This document shows, piece by piece, positions 1 to 7,909 of a DNA stretch of 64,000 bases (its first letter is position 1; the number at the start of each line of letters is the position of its first letter). The stretch is from the NCBI GenBank assembly GCA_963529855.1, contig CAURZK010000003.1, forward strand, positions 186,001-250,000. Reading direction: 5' to 3'. The position numbers and the translations under genes are program-made. The DNA is from 34-65-8 sp963529855. Its GTDB lineage: Bacteria > Pseudomonadota > Alphaproteobacteria > Sphingomonadales > Sphingomonadaceae. The notes beneath the pieces are model-generated. The model searched no databases and was not told the DNA's origin. It saw only the letters and a list, made by a program, of their open reading frames with translations.

Positions 1-468
1 GAATCTTCGGTCGAGGAAATCCTCGAATCGATCAAGAAGGTCATGGCACGCGACAGCCGCGCGATTGCGCTCGAGCAGCGCCGCCGCCGCGAATCGCACG
101 GCGTGGTCGAACCAGCCGACGCCGACGAAGCCGACGAAGTGCTCGAGCTGGGTGAGGCCGAACTGGCTGCCGACCAGAACGACAACGACGAACACGGCGC
201 GGGCGCAGCGGCCGATACGTTCGACGATGCACCGCTGACCAACCACGCGGTGCGCGATTCGATGCGCCAGAACCTCGCCGCCCTCGCGATGCTGGCGGAA
301 CCGGGTGTCCAGCCGCAGATTGTCCGCTCGGGCGAAACCTCGCTCGAAGGTCTGGTGCGCGACCTGCTGCGACCGATGCTGGCCGACTGGCTCGATGCCA
401 ACCTGCCCGGCATGGTCGAAAAGATGGTCAAGGACGAGATCAGCCGGATCGCCGGCAAGCGCGGCTGA
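1..468 (+). CDS. DUF2497/PopZ-like polar organizing protein (5' end cut off)
   Basis: The reading frame is open from base 1, so the true start lies left of the window; 155 codons are visible. The first residues match the conserved N-terminal DUF2497 helix (ESSVEEILESIKKVM). A low-complexity acidic region follows (about residues 38-75, rich in Asp/Glu/Ala). The C-terminal helix (LRPMLADWLDANLPGMVEKM and on to the stop) is the most conserved part of the family. In Caulobacter PopZ forms a polar matrix that anchors ParB-parS, which fits the origin and parABS genes 11-22 kb away. The PopZ role is inferred from family resemblance; only the domain match is seen directly. Confidence 0.85.
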   Translation, partial: ESSVEEILESIKKVMARDSRAIALEQRRRRESHGVVEPADADEADEVLELGEAELAADQNDNDEHGAGAAADTFDDAPLTNHAVRDSMRQNLAALAMLAEPGVQPQIVRSGETSLEGLVRDLLRPMLADWLDANLPGMVEKMVKDEISRIAGKRG

Positions 469-477
469 CGAAAGCGC

Positions 478-504
478 TTGCGCCATGCGCGTGCGGGGCT
501 AGTC
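478..504 (+). promoter_or_regulatory. Candidate promoter of the S9 peptidase gene
   Basis: TTGCGC (478-483), a 15-bp spacer, then CTAGTC (499-504). The CTAG ends 11 nt before the ATG at 514, and no Shine-Dalgarno sequence is visible, so the mRNA could be leaderless. Both boxes match sigma-70 only partly. Confidence 0.3.
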
Positions 505-513
505 CTGCACGGC

Positions 514-2634
514 ATGAAATCACATTTCGGGTCGCTCGTCGCCTTGGCCGCCGCACTGGCAGCCGTTCCCGCAATCGCCCAGGATCCCGCGCCCATGACC
601 GCGCGCGATCTGGTGACGCTGCCCCGGCTGGGCGCGCCGACAGTGGCACCGGGCGGGGGCTGGGTCATCTACCCGGTAACTGTCACCGATCCTGACAGCC
701 TTGCACGTACGAGCCAGGTCTGGCTGCGCAATCTCAGCGACCCGGCAGCCCAGCCGGTGATGCTGGACCTTGGCGGTCCGGCCAGTTCTTTGGCGTATGG
801 TCCCGACGGCAAGCTCTATTTCCTCTCCAGCCGCGCGCCGGAAGGCGAGACCGGCACCAGCCAGGTCTGGCGCGTAACGCTGGGGCCGACCGGCGTCGTC
901 GGCGCGCCGGAACAAGTTACCCGCTTCGGCCACGCGGTTGACGGCTTTTCGATTTCACCCAGGGGCAACCGGATTGCAGTCTGGGGCGAAATCGCGCGCG
1001 ATTGCGATGCCTTCGGATGTGCCGGCGACGGCAAGGCGCACCTGCCCGGGCCCGGCGACGGACGCCTCTACGATGGCAAGGATGGCTTCGTGCGCCACTG
1101 GGACCAGTGGGAAACCCCCGGCACCTTCGCCCGCGTGCGCGCTTATGAGCTGGGCCCCCGAGGGGCGGTTGGTGAAGGCGTGGCGGTCGATGGACCGGCG
1201 GGGAAGGGAGCGCTGATCGGCGACACACCGCACAAACCCTATGGCGGCGGCGAGGATCTGGCCTGGGCGCCCGATGGCTCCGCGCTCTATTTCGTCGCAC
1301 GTCAGGCGGATGCCAAAGAGCCGCTGTCGACCAATACGGATATCTATCGCTCGCGCCTGAACGGCAGGGCTCCGGAGAACCTGACCGCTGCCAACAAGGC
1401 GATGGACCTCAGCCCGGTTCCATCGCCCGATGGCCGCTGGCTCGCCTATGTCGCCATGGCACGGCCGGGGTACGAAGCCGACCGGCAGGTCGTGCACCTG
1501 CGCGATATCGCCAGTGGCAAGACCCGTGCGCTGACTGCCGATTTCGATCGCTCGTTCGGGTCGATCGCATGGACGCCCGATTCGCGCTGGATCGTCGCGA
1601 CCGCGCAGGACGTGCTCGATACGCCCGCCTTCCGGATCGACCCGACGACGGGCGCGGTCGAGAAGCTCGACCTGATGCCCGGGAACGAGGCGCACATTGG
1701 CAACGTGGTGCCCCTCGCAGGCGGCGACCTGCTGTTCACGCGCGATTCCATCGGCGCCCCGGCCGAACTGTTCTGGTCGGATGACTGGGGCCAGGCCATG
1801 CCGCTGACGGCCGTCGCGTCACCCGCCATGGGCAAGATGGCATCGGTCGTGACCAGCCGCTTCAGCTTTGCCGGGGCAGATGGCGCGACCGTATGGGGCC
1901 AGATCACCAAGCCGGAACGCCACCGGGGCAAGCTGCCCGCAATCCTCTACGTCCACGGCGGACCGCAGGGTTCGTTCAACGACGCATGGTCGACGCGCTG
2001 GAACCCGCGCGTGCTTGCGAGCCAGGGCTATGCCGTCGTCTCGATCGATTTTCACGGCAGCACCGGGTACGGGCAGGCCTTTACCGACGCCATTCGCGGT
2101 GACTGGGGCGGCAAGCCGCTGGAAGATCTGCAAAAAGGCTTCGCCGCCGCGCTTGAGCGCGACAAGTCGATTGACGGCAGCCGCGCCTGCGCCATGGGGG
2201 CAAGCTACGGCGGGTACATGATGAACTGGATCGCCGGACAGTGGCCCGATCGGTTCAAATGCCTGGTGAACCACAACGGTTTGTTCGACACCCGCGCATT
2301 CTATTATTCGACCGAGGAATTGTGGTTCCCGCGCTGGGACTTCGGCGGCAGCTATGCCGAGGCGGCCGAGACTTACGAGAAGTGGAACCCGGTCCACCAC
2401 GTCGACAAGTGGCAGACGCCCATGCTCGTCGTTCTGGGCGAACGCGATTTCCGCGTGCCTTATACCCAGGGCCTCGGCGCATTCACCGCGTTGCAGGAAC
2501 GGGACATTCCCTCACAACTGCTCGTCTTCCCCGGCGAAAATCACTGGGTGCTGGGGGCGAAGAATTCGCTTCAGTGGCACCAGACCGTGTTCGATTGGCT
2601 CGACCGCTGGCTCAAGCCCAAGACAGGCAAGTGA
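514..2634 (+). CDS. S9 family serine peptidase (prolyl oligopeptidase/acylaminoacyl-peptidase type), secreted
   Basis: A 706-residue protein. The ATG at 514 is chosen because it gives a clean signal peptide (MKSHFGSLVALAAALAAVPA, cleavage near AIAQ). An upstream in-frame start at 478 would add 12 unlikely residues. An N-terminal beta-propeller with several PDGxxL/Y-type blades is followed by an alpha/beta-hydrolase domain from about residue 460. The catalytic triad is visible: Ser564 in GASYGG, Asp645 in GERDFRVP and His677 in GENHW. The family cleaves peptides with access restricted by the propeller; here it would act in the periplasm on imported peptides. The stop codon overlaps the GTG start of the next gene. 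Confidence 0.93.
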   Translation: MKSHFGSLVALAAALAAVPAIAQDPAPMTARDLVTLPRLGAPTVAPGGGWVIYPVTVTDPDSLARTSQVWLRNLSDPAAQPVMLDLGGPASSLAYGPDGKLYFLSSRAPEGETGTSQVWRVTLGPTGVVGAPEQVTRFGHAVDGFSISPRGNRIAVWGEIARDCDAFGCAGDGKAHLPGPGDGRLYDGKDGFVRHWDQWETPGTFARVRAYELGPRGAVGEGVAVDGPAGKGALIGDTPHKPYGGGEDLAWAPDGSALYFVARQADAKEPLSTNTDIYRSRLNGRAPENLTAANKAMDLSPVPSPDGRWLAYVAMARPGYEADRQVVHLRDIASGKTRALTADFDRSFGSIAWTPDSRWIVATAQDVLDTPAFRIDPTTGAVEKLDLMPGNEAHIGNVVPLAGGDLLFTRDSIGAPAELFWSDDWGQAMPLTAVASPAMGKMASVVTSRFSFAGADGATVWGQITKPERHRGKLPAILYVHGGPQGSFNDAWSTRWNPRVLASQGYAVVSIDFHGSTGYGQAFTDAIRGDWGGKPLEDLQKGFAAALERDKSIDGSRACAMGASYGGYMMNWIAGQWPDRFKCLVNHNGLFDTRAFYYSTEELWFPRWDFGGSYAEAAETYEKWNPVHHVDKWQTPMLVVLGERDFRVPYTQGLGAFTALQERDIPSQLLVFPGENHWVLGAKNSLQWHQTVFDWLDRWLKPKTGK

Positions 2635-3002
2635 GCGCGCCGGGCGACATCGCCAAGGCAGCGCGCGCGCTGGGGAAGATCGGCGGCGACCGGGTCGAAC
2701 GCCAGATCTTCCTGTGCGCGTTGTCGGAGAAGCAGAAATGCTGCCGGCGGGACGAGGGCAAGGCCGCCTGGAGCTATCTCAAGAAGCGGCTCAAGGAACT
2801 GGGCCTGGTCGGGCCCGATGGGCGCGTGCAGCGGACCAAGGCCGATTGCCTGCAAGTGTGCGAAGCCGGACCGATCGCCGTCGTCTGGCCCGACAACGTC
2901 TGGTACCATTCCTGTAACGAGGAAGTGCTCGAGGCGATCATCCAGCGCCACCTGATAGGCGGCGTGCCGGTCGAGGAATTTCGCCTCAGGGGCGTGCGCT
3001 AG
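2631..3002 (+). CDS. (2Fe-2S) ferredoxin domain protein, thioredoxin-like fold
   Basis: A 123-residue protein starting with GTG in a 4-nt GTGA overlap with the S9 peptidase stop. The Cys pattern of thioredoxin-like [2Fe-2S] ferredoxins is present: Cys29 (FLCAL), Cys37/38, Cys73 and Cys77 (DCLQVC). The CEAGPIAVVWP and WYHSC stretches are typical of the family. Such proteins bind a [2Fe-2S] cluster and probably transfer electrons; the partner is unknown. The 3' end overlaps the convergent membrane-protein gene by 17 nt. Translational coupling to the peptidase gene is inferred from the overlap. Confidence 0.85.
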   Translation: MSAPGDIAKAARALGKIGGDRVERQIFLCALSEKQKCCRRDEGKAAWSYLKKRLKELGLVGPDGRVQRTKADCLQVCEAGPIAVVWPDNVWYHSCNEEVLEAIIQRHLIGGVPVEEFRLRGVR

Positions 3003-3303
3003 GGTCGTCGCGGTCGGGCGGGCTGGCGTCTTGCGACAGATCGGTCACGTTCTCGTCATGTCCGGTCCCGCTGGACAGGAAAATCAGTCCCATCAGCGCG
3101 CCCGCAAGCAGCATAGTGAACCCGATCCCCAGTGCGATCGCGATATAGTAATGCACCGATGCCGCGCTCTCGCCATCGTAGAGCAGCGCCAGCGCCAGCA
3201 CGACCACGCCGGCGGTCAACAGGAACATGAAGCGCATCATCCGGCGATAGCGCGCCCAGGCGTATAGCGCCTTTTCGGGGTCGTCGAGCGGGGATTTGGG
3301 CAT
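2986..3303 (-). CDS. Small inner-membrane protein with two helices, unknown function
   Basis: A 105-residue protein if it begins at MPKSPLDDPEKALYAWARYR; an in-frame start at 3372 would add 23 residues. Two hydrophobic segments are visible, one around FMFLLTAGVVVLALALLY and one around AIALGIGFTMLLAGALMGL, followed by a polar Asp-rich tail. The layout of a charged N-terminus, two helices and an acidic tail is common in sphingomonad hypothetical proteins. No catalytic motif is seen. The gene is convergent with the ferredoxin gene and divergent from the CBS gene. Confidence 0.75.
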   Translation of the reverse strand: MPKSPLDDPEKALYAWARYRRMMRFMFLLTAGVVVLALALLYDGESAASVHYYIAIALGIGFTMLLAGALMGLIFLSSGTGHDENVTDLSQDASPPDRDDPSARP

Positions 3304-3407
3304 GATGGGGCCGACATGGCCCTTGCAGCCGGGCTTGGCAATGGCGCGGATTTGGCGTTCCGGGCCGATCATGGCATCTTCGGCCCATAAGCCAGGGGAG
3401 AGTCGCC

Positions 3408-3839
3408 ATGAAGATTGCCCAGCTCATCGCCAGTCGCGCCGCATCCGACGTGATTGCCTGCGACACCGGCACGCGCGTCGCCGATGCCATCGCACTGCTC
3501 GCGAAAAAACGGATCGGCGCTATTCCTGTGATCGAGGCCGGGCGGGTCGCGGGAATTTTTTCCGAACGCGACGTCATATACCGCCTGGCGCAGGAAGGTT
3601 CCGCTTGCCTTGACCGCGAGGTGGGCGATGTGATGACGGCGCCCGCGATCACGATCGAGCCGGGCATGCAGGTGCTCGAAGCGCTGGCGCTGATGACGCG
3701 GCGCCGCGTGCGGCATTTGCCCGTGGTGGAGCACGACACCATGTGCGGCTTCATTTCGATCGGCGACCTGGTCAAATCGCGCATCGATGAAATCGCGCAG
3801 GAAGCCGAGGCGATGCGCACTTACATTATGACGGGTTGA
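3408..3839 (+). CDS. Tandem CBS-domain protein
   Basis: A 143-residue protein built almost entirely of two CBS motifs (about residues 10-65 and 75-130), each with the usual IPVIE...GIFSERD or LPVVE...GFISIGD signature. CBS pairs bind adenine nucleotides such as AMP, ATP or SAM and act as energy sensors. With no effector domain attached, it probably regulates another protein in trans. The Shine-Dalgarno sequence GGGGAGAG sits just ahead of the ATG. Gene edges are clear; the partner is unknown. Confidence 0.9.
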   Translation: MKIAQLIASRAASDVIACDTGTRVADAIALLAKKRIGAIPVIEAGRVAGIFSERDVIYRLAQEGSACLDREVGDVMTAPAITIEPGMQVLEALALMTRRRVRHLPVVEHDTMCGFISIGDLVKSRIDEIAQEAEAMRTYIMTG

Positions 3840-3871
3840 GCGCGGTCGCCGCGCCTCCTACATCCCATATT

Positions 3872-4201
3872 ATGACTGACGCCCTGACTCTTACTCCTTC
3901 CGCTGCCAGGCGGGTTGCCGCGATCGCCGCCAAACAGGCGAAGCCGGCGATCCTGCGCCTGTCGGTCGAGGGCGGGGGGTGTTCCGGCTTCCAGTACAAG
4001 TTCGACCTTGCCGAGGGTGCGGAGGGCGACGACCGGGTCAGCGAAACCGACGGGGTCAAACTGGTGGTCGACCCGGTCAGCCTCGATCTCGTCGCGGGCA
4101 GCACGGTCGATTTCGTGGAATCGCTCGGCGGCGCGGCTTTCAAAGTTGAAAATCCGCAGGCTGCGGCGGGTTGCGGTTGCGGTTCCAGCTTCGGGATATA
4201 G
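3872..4201 (+). CDS. erpA: A-type iron-sulfur carrier protein (ErpA/IscA family)
   Basis: A 109-residue HesB/IscA-fold protein with the three conserved cluster-binding cysteines: Cys37 in GGGCSGFQ and Cys101/Cys103 in GCGCGSSF. It receives Fe-S clusters from the assembly scaffold and delivers them to apo-enzymes in the cytosol. The ATG at 3872 gives the family-standard N-terminus MTDALTLTPSAA; an upstream TTG (3836) would overlap the CBS gene stop and is less likely. The gene stands apart from any suf or isc operon. The symbol is by family; IscA or SufA cannot be excluded. Confidence 0.88.
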   Translation: MTDALTLTPSAARRVAAIAAKQAKPAILRLSVEGGGCSGFQYKFDLAEGAEGDDRVSETDGVKLVVDPVSLDLVAGSTVDFVESLGGAAFKVENPQAAAGCGCGSSFGI

Positions 4202-4211
4202 AACCCCCCGG

Positions 4212-4985
4212 ATGCGGATAGCGTCCTTCAACATCAACGGGGTCAAGGCGCGCTTGCCGCGGCTGCTCGAATGGCTCGAGGAAATGCGGCCCACGGTCGC
4301 CTGCCTCCAGGAAATCAAGAGCCAGGACGAGGGCTTCCCTGCCGCCGAGTTCGAGAAGATCGGCTATCGCGCGATCTGGCACGGGCAGAAGGGGTTCAAC
4401 GGCGTGGCCATCCTCGCCGACGGGGTCGAACCGGTGGAGGCGCAGCGCACGCTGCCGGGCGATCCCGAGGACCTGCATGCCCGCTACATCGAAGCCGACG
4501 TGAACGGCGTGCGGATTGCCTGCATTTACCTGCCAAACGGCAACCCGGTGCCGGGGCCAAAGTTCGATTACAAGCTGGCGTGGATGGAACGCTTGCGCGC
4601 GCGGATGCGCGAGCTGTGGGCGCTGGAGATCCCGGTTGCCGTGGTCGGTGATTTCAACGTCATTCCCGAAAACAAGGACGTGTTCTCACCCCGCGCGATG
4701 GCAGCTGACGCGCTTATGCAGCCAGAATCGCGTGATGCCTATGCCCGCCTCCTGGGTGACGGGTGGACGGATGCGATCGACACCTTGAACCCGCGCGGCG
4801 GCGTGTGGACGTTCTGGGACTATCAGGCTGGCGCATGGCAGCGCGACCACGGTTTTCGCATCGACCATCTGCTGTTGTCGCCCGAACTGGCCGACCGGAT
4901 GGTCGCAGCCGGGGTCGACAAGGCTTATCGCGGCCGGGAAAAGGCCAGCGACCACGCGCCGGTTTGGGTCGAGGTGCGCGACTGA
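4212..4985 (+). CDS. xthA: Exodeoxyribonuclease III (AP endonuclease)
   Basis: A 257-residue exonuclease/endonuclease/phosphatase-fold enzyme for base-excision repair. Motifs seen are the N-terminal SFNINGVKARL, the metal-binding Glu in LQEIKSQDEGFP, GDFNVIPENKDVF, and the C-terminal SDHAPVWVEV with the catalytic Asp-His. The start at 4212 lies 10 nt after a TATAG element (4197-4201) and lacks a Shine-Dalgarno sequence, suggesting a leaderless transcript. The gene begins 10 nt after erpA ends. Confidence 0.95.
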   Translation: MRIASFNINGVKARLPRLLEWLEEMRPTVACLQEIKSQDEGFPAAEFEKIGYRAIWHGQKGFNGVAILADGVEPVEAQRTLPGDPEDLHARYIEADVNGVRIACIYLPNGNPVPGPKFDYKLAWMERLRARMRELWALEIPVAVVGDFNVIPENKDVFSPRAMAADALMQPESRDAYARLLGDGWTDAIDTLNPRGGVWTFWDYQAGAWQRDHGFRIDHLLLSPELADRMVAAGVDKAYRGREKASDHAPVWVEVRD

Positions 4986-5017
4986 AAGGAAAACGGACTC
5001 CACCCCGCAAGGGATGA

Positions 5018-5045
5018 AGCCCGTTCCCTGCGACCCTTACGGGCT
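5018..5045. terminator. Weak hairpin between convergent xthA and sleB-like genes
   Basis: Inverted repeat AGCCCGT...ACGGGCT (7-bp arms, 14-nt loop) in the 71-bp convergent gap. There is no T-tract on either strand, so it would not be a classic intrinsic terminator. Confidence 0.3.
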
Positions 5046-5056
5046 CAGCGTAATTA

Positions 5057-5698
5057 TCAGCGATAGAAAACGTGGGTGTCGATCGTTGCCAGCGCCTGCT
5101 TTGTGCGGCTCCAGCTCGGCCGGACATAATTGGCGTGGAAATAGAGCGCGTCGCTCGCCTGGCTTTCCCACAGCCCCTCATGCGCGATCCGCGCGATGGC
5201 GCGGGCATTGCGCCAAGCCTGGCTGTCGCGGCGAATGTGCGGCATTCGCCCGCCCTTGATGAAGCTGAACTGGCGCGGCTGATGCACAACGGCGCAGTAG
5301 GTCGAGGGAAACAGCGACGATTCGGTGCGATTGATAACCACCTGCGCAACGGCAAGCTGCCCTGCCAGCGGTTCGCCCCTCGCCTCGAAATAGATCGCGC
5401 CCGCGAGACATTCCATCTCGTCCGACAGCGCGGTGTCACCCTGGGTCGCAGCCACCAGTTCACGCAGCGATCCCTTGCTGGCCACTGGCGCAGGCGTTGT
5501 TTCCTGGGGAGCTTGGGGAAGCGGCTGTACCACCTCCTCGGCGACGAACACGGGTACGGTTTCGTCAGTCAGTTCTGCCCGGATGGTGGGGGCTTGGTCG
5601 CCTTCCTGGGCGAACGCGCCGGAACTATCGGCGCTTACGAACATAATACCAAGGCCTGCGGCGAATGCCGCCAGCCCGGCGAAACGGGTCTTGATCAT
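5057..5698 (-). CDS. SleB/CwlJ-family cell wall hydrolase, exported
   Basis: A 213-residue protein with an N-terminal signal or anchor segment (about residues 5-30), a Pro/Glu-rich linker and a C-terminal Hydrolase_2 (SleB) domain from about residue 95. The domain shows the family signature CLAGAIYFEARGE, followed by AQVVINR and QFSFI. SleB enzymes are lytic transglycosylases or amidase-like enzymes on peptidoglycan; in Gram-negative bacteria they remodel the wall in the periplasm. A CTAG sequence at 5710-5713 ends 11 nt before the start codon. Confidence 0.9.
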   Translation of the reverse strand: MIKTRFAGLAAFAAGLGIMFVSADSSGAFAQEGDQAPTIRAELTDETVPVFVAEEVVQPLPQAPQETTPAPVASKGSLRELVAATQGDTALSDEMECLAGAIYFEARGEPLAGQLAVAQVVINRTESSLFPSTYCAVVHQPRQFSFIKGGRMPHIRRDSQAWRNARAIARIAHEGLWESQASDALYFHANYVRPSWSRTKQALATIDTHVFYR

Positions 5699-5866
5699 CT
5701 AGCCTGTCGCTAGGAGCGGTGAACGAGCACAGTCGCAGGTCGGGACCAGTCGCGTTGCAATGCGATTGGTGGTGGTCCTTTTCGGGCCTGCCGGCCGTTC
5801 CCCGTCTGCGCGCTTGCCGGACAGCCCCATGCCGTCCGTGCCGCCTGCGCCACGAAGTCGGGCGGC

Positions 5867-5894
5867 CAAATAGGGCGTAAAGCGGTTGAGTCAA
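5867..5894 (-). promoter_or_regulatory. Alternative candidate promoter for the SleB-like gene
   Basis: On the minus strand TTGACT (5889-5894), a 16-bp spacer and TATTTG (5867-5872). A GANTC methylation-type site (5888-5892) overlaps the -35 box. It would give a leader of about 160 nt; the CTAG element next to the start is the competing assignment. Confidence 0.3.
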
Positions 5895-5895
5895 A

Positions 5896-6231
5896 TCACT
5901 TGGGCATCTGTGCGACGAACCGTTCCCCATTCGGGACATCCAGTTCCACGATCCAGCAGTCGCTGTCCTGAGCGCGCCTTCGGGCAAGATAATCGGCAAA
6001 ATCCTGTGGCGAATCCGGGTTTTCCCGCATTGCAACAATGAATGTTCGGCCACCATCAAGCTGCGGCATACGCTCGTAAAGTGTGGCCCCCCCACCGCGT
6101 TCGATCGTTACAATCAGAAGGGTTCCAGCGTCGCGCTCGCCCTTGGACAATACCGTCGCGAACCCGCCGGCTGCCTCGACCGAGCGAATCAGGCCCGAGA
6201 CTTCCATATGGGCCGGGAGGCGGGCTTCCAT
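5896..6231 (-). CDS. DUF1491 family protein
   Basis: A 111-residue protein matching DUF1491, an alphaproteobacterial family of unknown function. Recognisable pieces are the N-terminal RLPAHMEVSGLIRSVEAAGG, GFATVLSKGERDAGTLL and YERMPQLDG. No signal peptide or membrane segment is seen. The start codon shares one base with the stop of the upstream thioesterase gene (TGATG), so the two are probably co-translated. Confidence 0.85.
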   Translation of the reverse strand: MEARLPAHMEVSGLIRSVEAAGGFATVLSKGERDAGTLLIVTIERGGGATLYERMPQLDGGRTFIVAMRENPDSPQDFADYLARRRAQDSDCWIVELDVPNGERFVAQMPK

Positions 6232-6701
6232 CAGTCCGACGCATCCGAATAGCCCGGCAGCCCGGACAGCGCGATGCGCGAACGCATGAACGTGCCGGTG
6301 CCGCGCCCGATTTCTTCCCCTTCGCTGTCCACCAGGCGTGCTTCGGCCACCAGTACCCGGCGCCTGCCGCTGATCCAGCGCCCTTCGGCCACGACCTGGC
6401 CTTCGCGCACGGGCTTGGTGAAATGCAGGTTGAACGACGTCGTCAGCAGGAAACGGTCGGTGACGAGGGTGTTGGCCGCATAAAACGCGGCATCGTCGAG
6501 CATCTTGAAATAGATCGTGCCATGCGCAGCGCCTGCCGCATGATAAGCCGCGCGGGTCACCTGAAAAATGATGCGGGAGCGACCTTCGCCCACGATCTCA
6601 AGCCTGGAGTCGAACAGCGCATTGACCGGGGCGGAGCGATAGAGCCCCTCCAGCGCCCGATGATGAAGCGCTGCGCCCCCGGAAATGTCAGGCGGCGTCA
6701 C
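6231..6701 (-). CDS. PaaI-type hotdog-fold thioesterase
   Basis: A 156-residue single hotdog domain. The central helix region (YHAAGAAHGTIYFKMLDDAAFYAAN) and the strand motif TTSFNLHFTKPV match PaaI/YiiD-type acyl-CoA thioesterases; the substrate is not predictable. It lies between ptsN (14-nt overlap) and the DUF1491 gene (1-nt overlap) in a tight minus-strand operon. Confidence 0.82.
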   Translation of the reverse strand: MTPPDISGGAALHHRALEGLYRSAPVNALFDSRLEIVGEGRSRIIFQVTRAAYHAAGAAHGTIYFKMLDDAAFYAANTLVTDRFLLTTSFNLHFTKPVREGQVVAEGRWISGRRRVLVAEARLVDSEGEEIGRGTGTFMRSRIALSGLPGYSDASD

Positions 6702-7152
6702 GATCCGTGGCGTTGGTTAGCAGCGCATAAAGCGCTTCGGCGTCGACCGCATCGGCCAGTGCCTCGTGCATGGCTTCATCGCGCACGAGGCGCGAAATGG
6801 CCGCCAGTGCGTGGAGATGCGTGGCACCGGCATCGGCGGGCGACAGCAGTCCGAACACCAGATCGACGGGCATGTCGTCGGCAGCCGCGAAATCGACAGG
6901 CTGTTCCAGTTTGACCAGCGCGGCAACCGGCCGCTTCAGCCCGTCGATCCGCGCATGGGGAATGGCAACGCCGCGCCCGAATCCTGTGCTGCCCAGCTTT
7001 TCGCGTTCGTCGAGGGCATCGAACACCGTTGCCGCGTCGAGTGCGTAGGCATCGGCGAATATGGCAGCGAGCGTATTCAGGATGGCTGCCTTGCCATCGG
7101 CCCGTGCAACGGCAACCGCACCGGGCGATAGCGTGAAAATAGCGTCCATCAT
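6688..7152 (-). CDS. ptsN: Nitrogen-type PTS EIIA protein (PtsN)
   Basis: A 154-residue EIIA-Ntr domain. The phosphorylated histidine is His66 in GVAIPHARI, and the DLVFGLLSP and HLHALAAISRLVRD segments are typical. PtsN takes phosphate from EI-Ntr and NPr and regulates potassium, nitrogen and stress responses rather than sugar transport. It sits downstream of hpf, as in the common rpoN-hpf-ptsN cluster, but rpoN is absent here. Two adjacent ATGs (7152, 7149) could serve as the start. Confidence 0.9.
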   Translation of the reverse strand: MMDAIFTLSPGAVAVARADGKAAILNTLAAIFADAYALDAATVFDALDEREKLGSTGFGRGVAIPHARIDGLKRPVAALVKLEQPVDFAAADDMPVDLVFGLLSPADAGATHLHALAAISRLVRDEAMHEALADAVDAEALYALLTNATDRDAA

Positions 7153-7275
7153 CAGATTTGTGTCATCTACGTTCGAGAGTCATCCGGCAGTCGGGTGCGG
7201 GCCGCGTGCCCGGCTGCGCCTGCGCCGCAGCGCGAAGGCATTGTTGCGGCCCGCCAAGAACCAGTTGCGTGCCTG

Positions 7276-7854
7276 TTAGCGCGGCTCGACCCAACCGATC
7301 GAGCCGTCGCGGCGGCGATAGACCATATTATGCGTGCCGCTGCCAGCGTTTTTGAACAGCAGCGCATTGGTATCGCGCAAGTCGAGCATCATGACCGCGT
7401 CTGCCACCGTCGCTTCTGGAATGTCGGCAGTGGTTTCCGCGATGATCGGCGGGGCATCGACTTCGTCCTCGGCATCCGTGTCTGCAACTTCGGGCTCGGG
7501 GGCCGCGAAAATACGGTATGAGGCCTCTTCCTCGCGCAGGGCATGGGCGGCCTGTTCGTGCCGATCCTTCAGTCGGCGCTTGTAGCGGCGCAACTGCTTG
7601 TCGATCTTCTCCGCTGCCTGATCGAGCGCCACATGCGCGTCCTGCGCCACGGCATTGGCCTTCAGGATCAGCCCCTGCATCACGTGGGTCACGATATCGC
7701 AGCTGAACATCCCGGCTGGCGCCTTCCCGAATGTCACTTGGGAGGAAATGGCGCGGCCGAAGTATTTCTCCACGATGGCGCTGAGGCGGTCGGTGACATG
7801 GTCCTGCAGCGCTGCGCCGGTTTCCATCTGGTGGCCCGATACCCTGATATCCAT
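7276..7854 (-). CDS. hpf: Ribosome hibernation promoting factor, long form
   Basis: A 192-residue long HPF. The N-terminal S30AE domain (about residues 1-100, beginning MDIRVSGHQMETGAALQDHV) binds the 30S decoding region. An acidic linker leads to the C-terminal dimerisation domain (about residues 135-192, with MMLDLRDTNALLFKN and NMVYRRRDGSIGWVEPR). The long form drives direct 100S ribosome dimers in stationary phase. The Shine-Dalgarno sequence GAGGAGA precedes the ATG. A hairpin (7875-7892) lies just upstream of that site. Confidence 0.93.
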   Translation of the reverse strand: MDIRVSGHQMETGAALQDHVTDRLSAIVEKYFGRAISSQVTFGKAPAGMFSCDIVTHVMQGLILKANAVAQDAHVALDQAAEKIDKQLRRYKRRLKDRHEQAAHALREEEASYRIFAAPEPEVADTDAEDEVDAPPIIAETTADIPEATVADAVMMLDLRDTNALLFKNAGSGTHNMVYRRRDGSIGWVEPR

Positions 7855-7874
7855 CGTTTCTCTTCTCCTCGTTG

Positions 7875-7909
7875 GAGGGGTATGCTCCCCTCAATTGCCC
7901 CAAAGGGGC
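7875..7909 (-). other. Two short GC hairpins between dnaQ and hpf
   Basis: GAGGGG-TATGCT-CCCCTC (7875-7892) and GCCCC-AAA-GGGGC (7897-7909, overlapping the last dnaQ codons). Neither is followed by a T-tract. They could slow readthrough from dnaQ or structure the hpf leader, because the first lies directly upstream of the hpf ribosome-binding site. Confidence 0.35.

Noticed and set aside
7210..7235. GC-rich hairpin in the hpf-ptsN gap
   Set aside because: Short stem without T-tract, expected by chance at this GC content.
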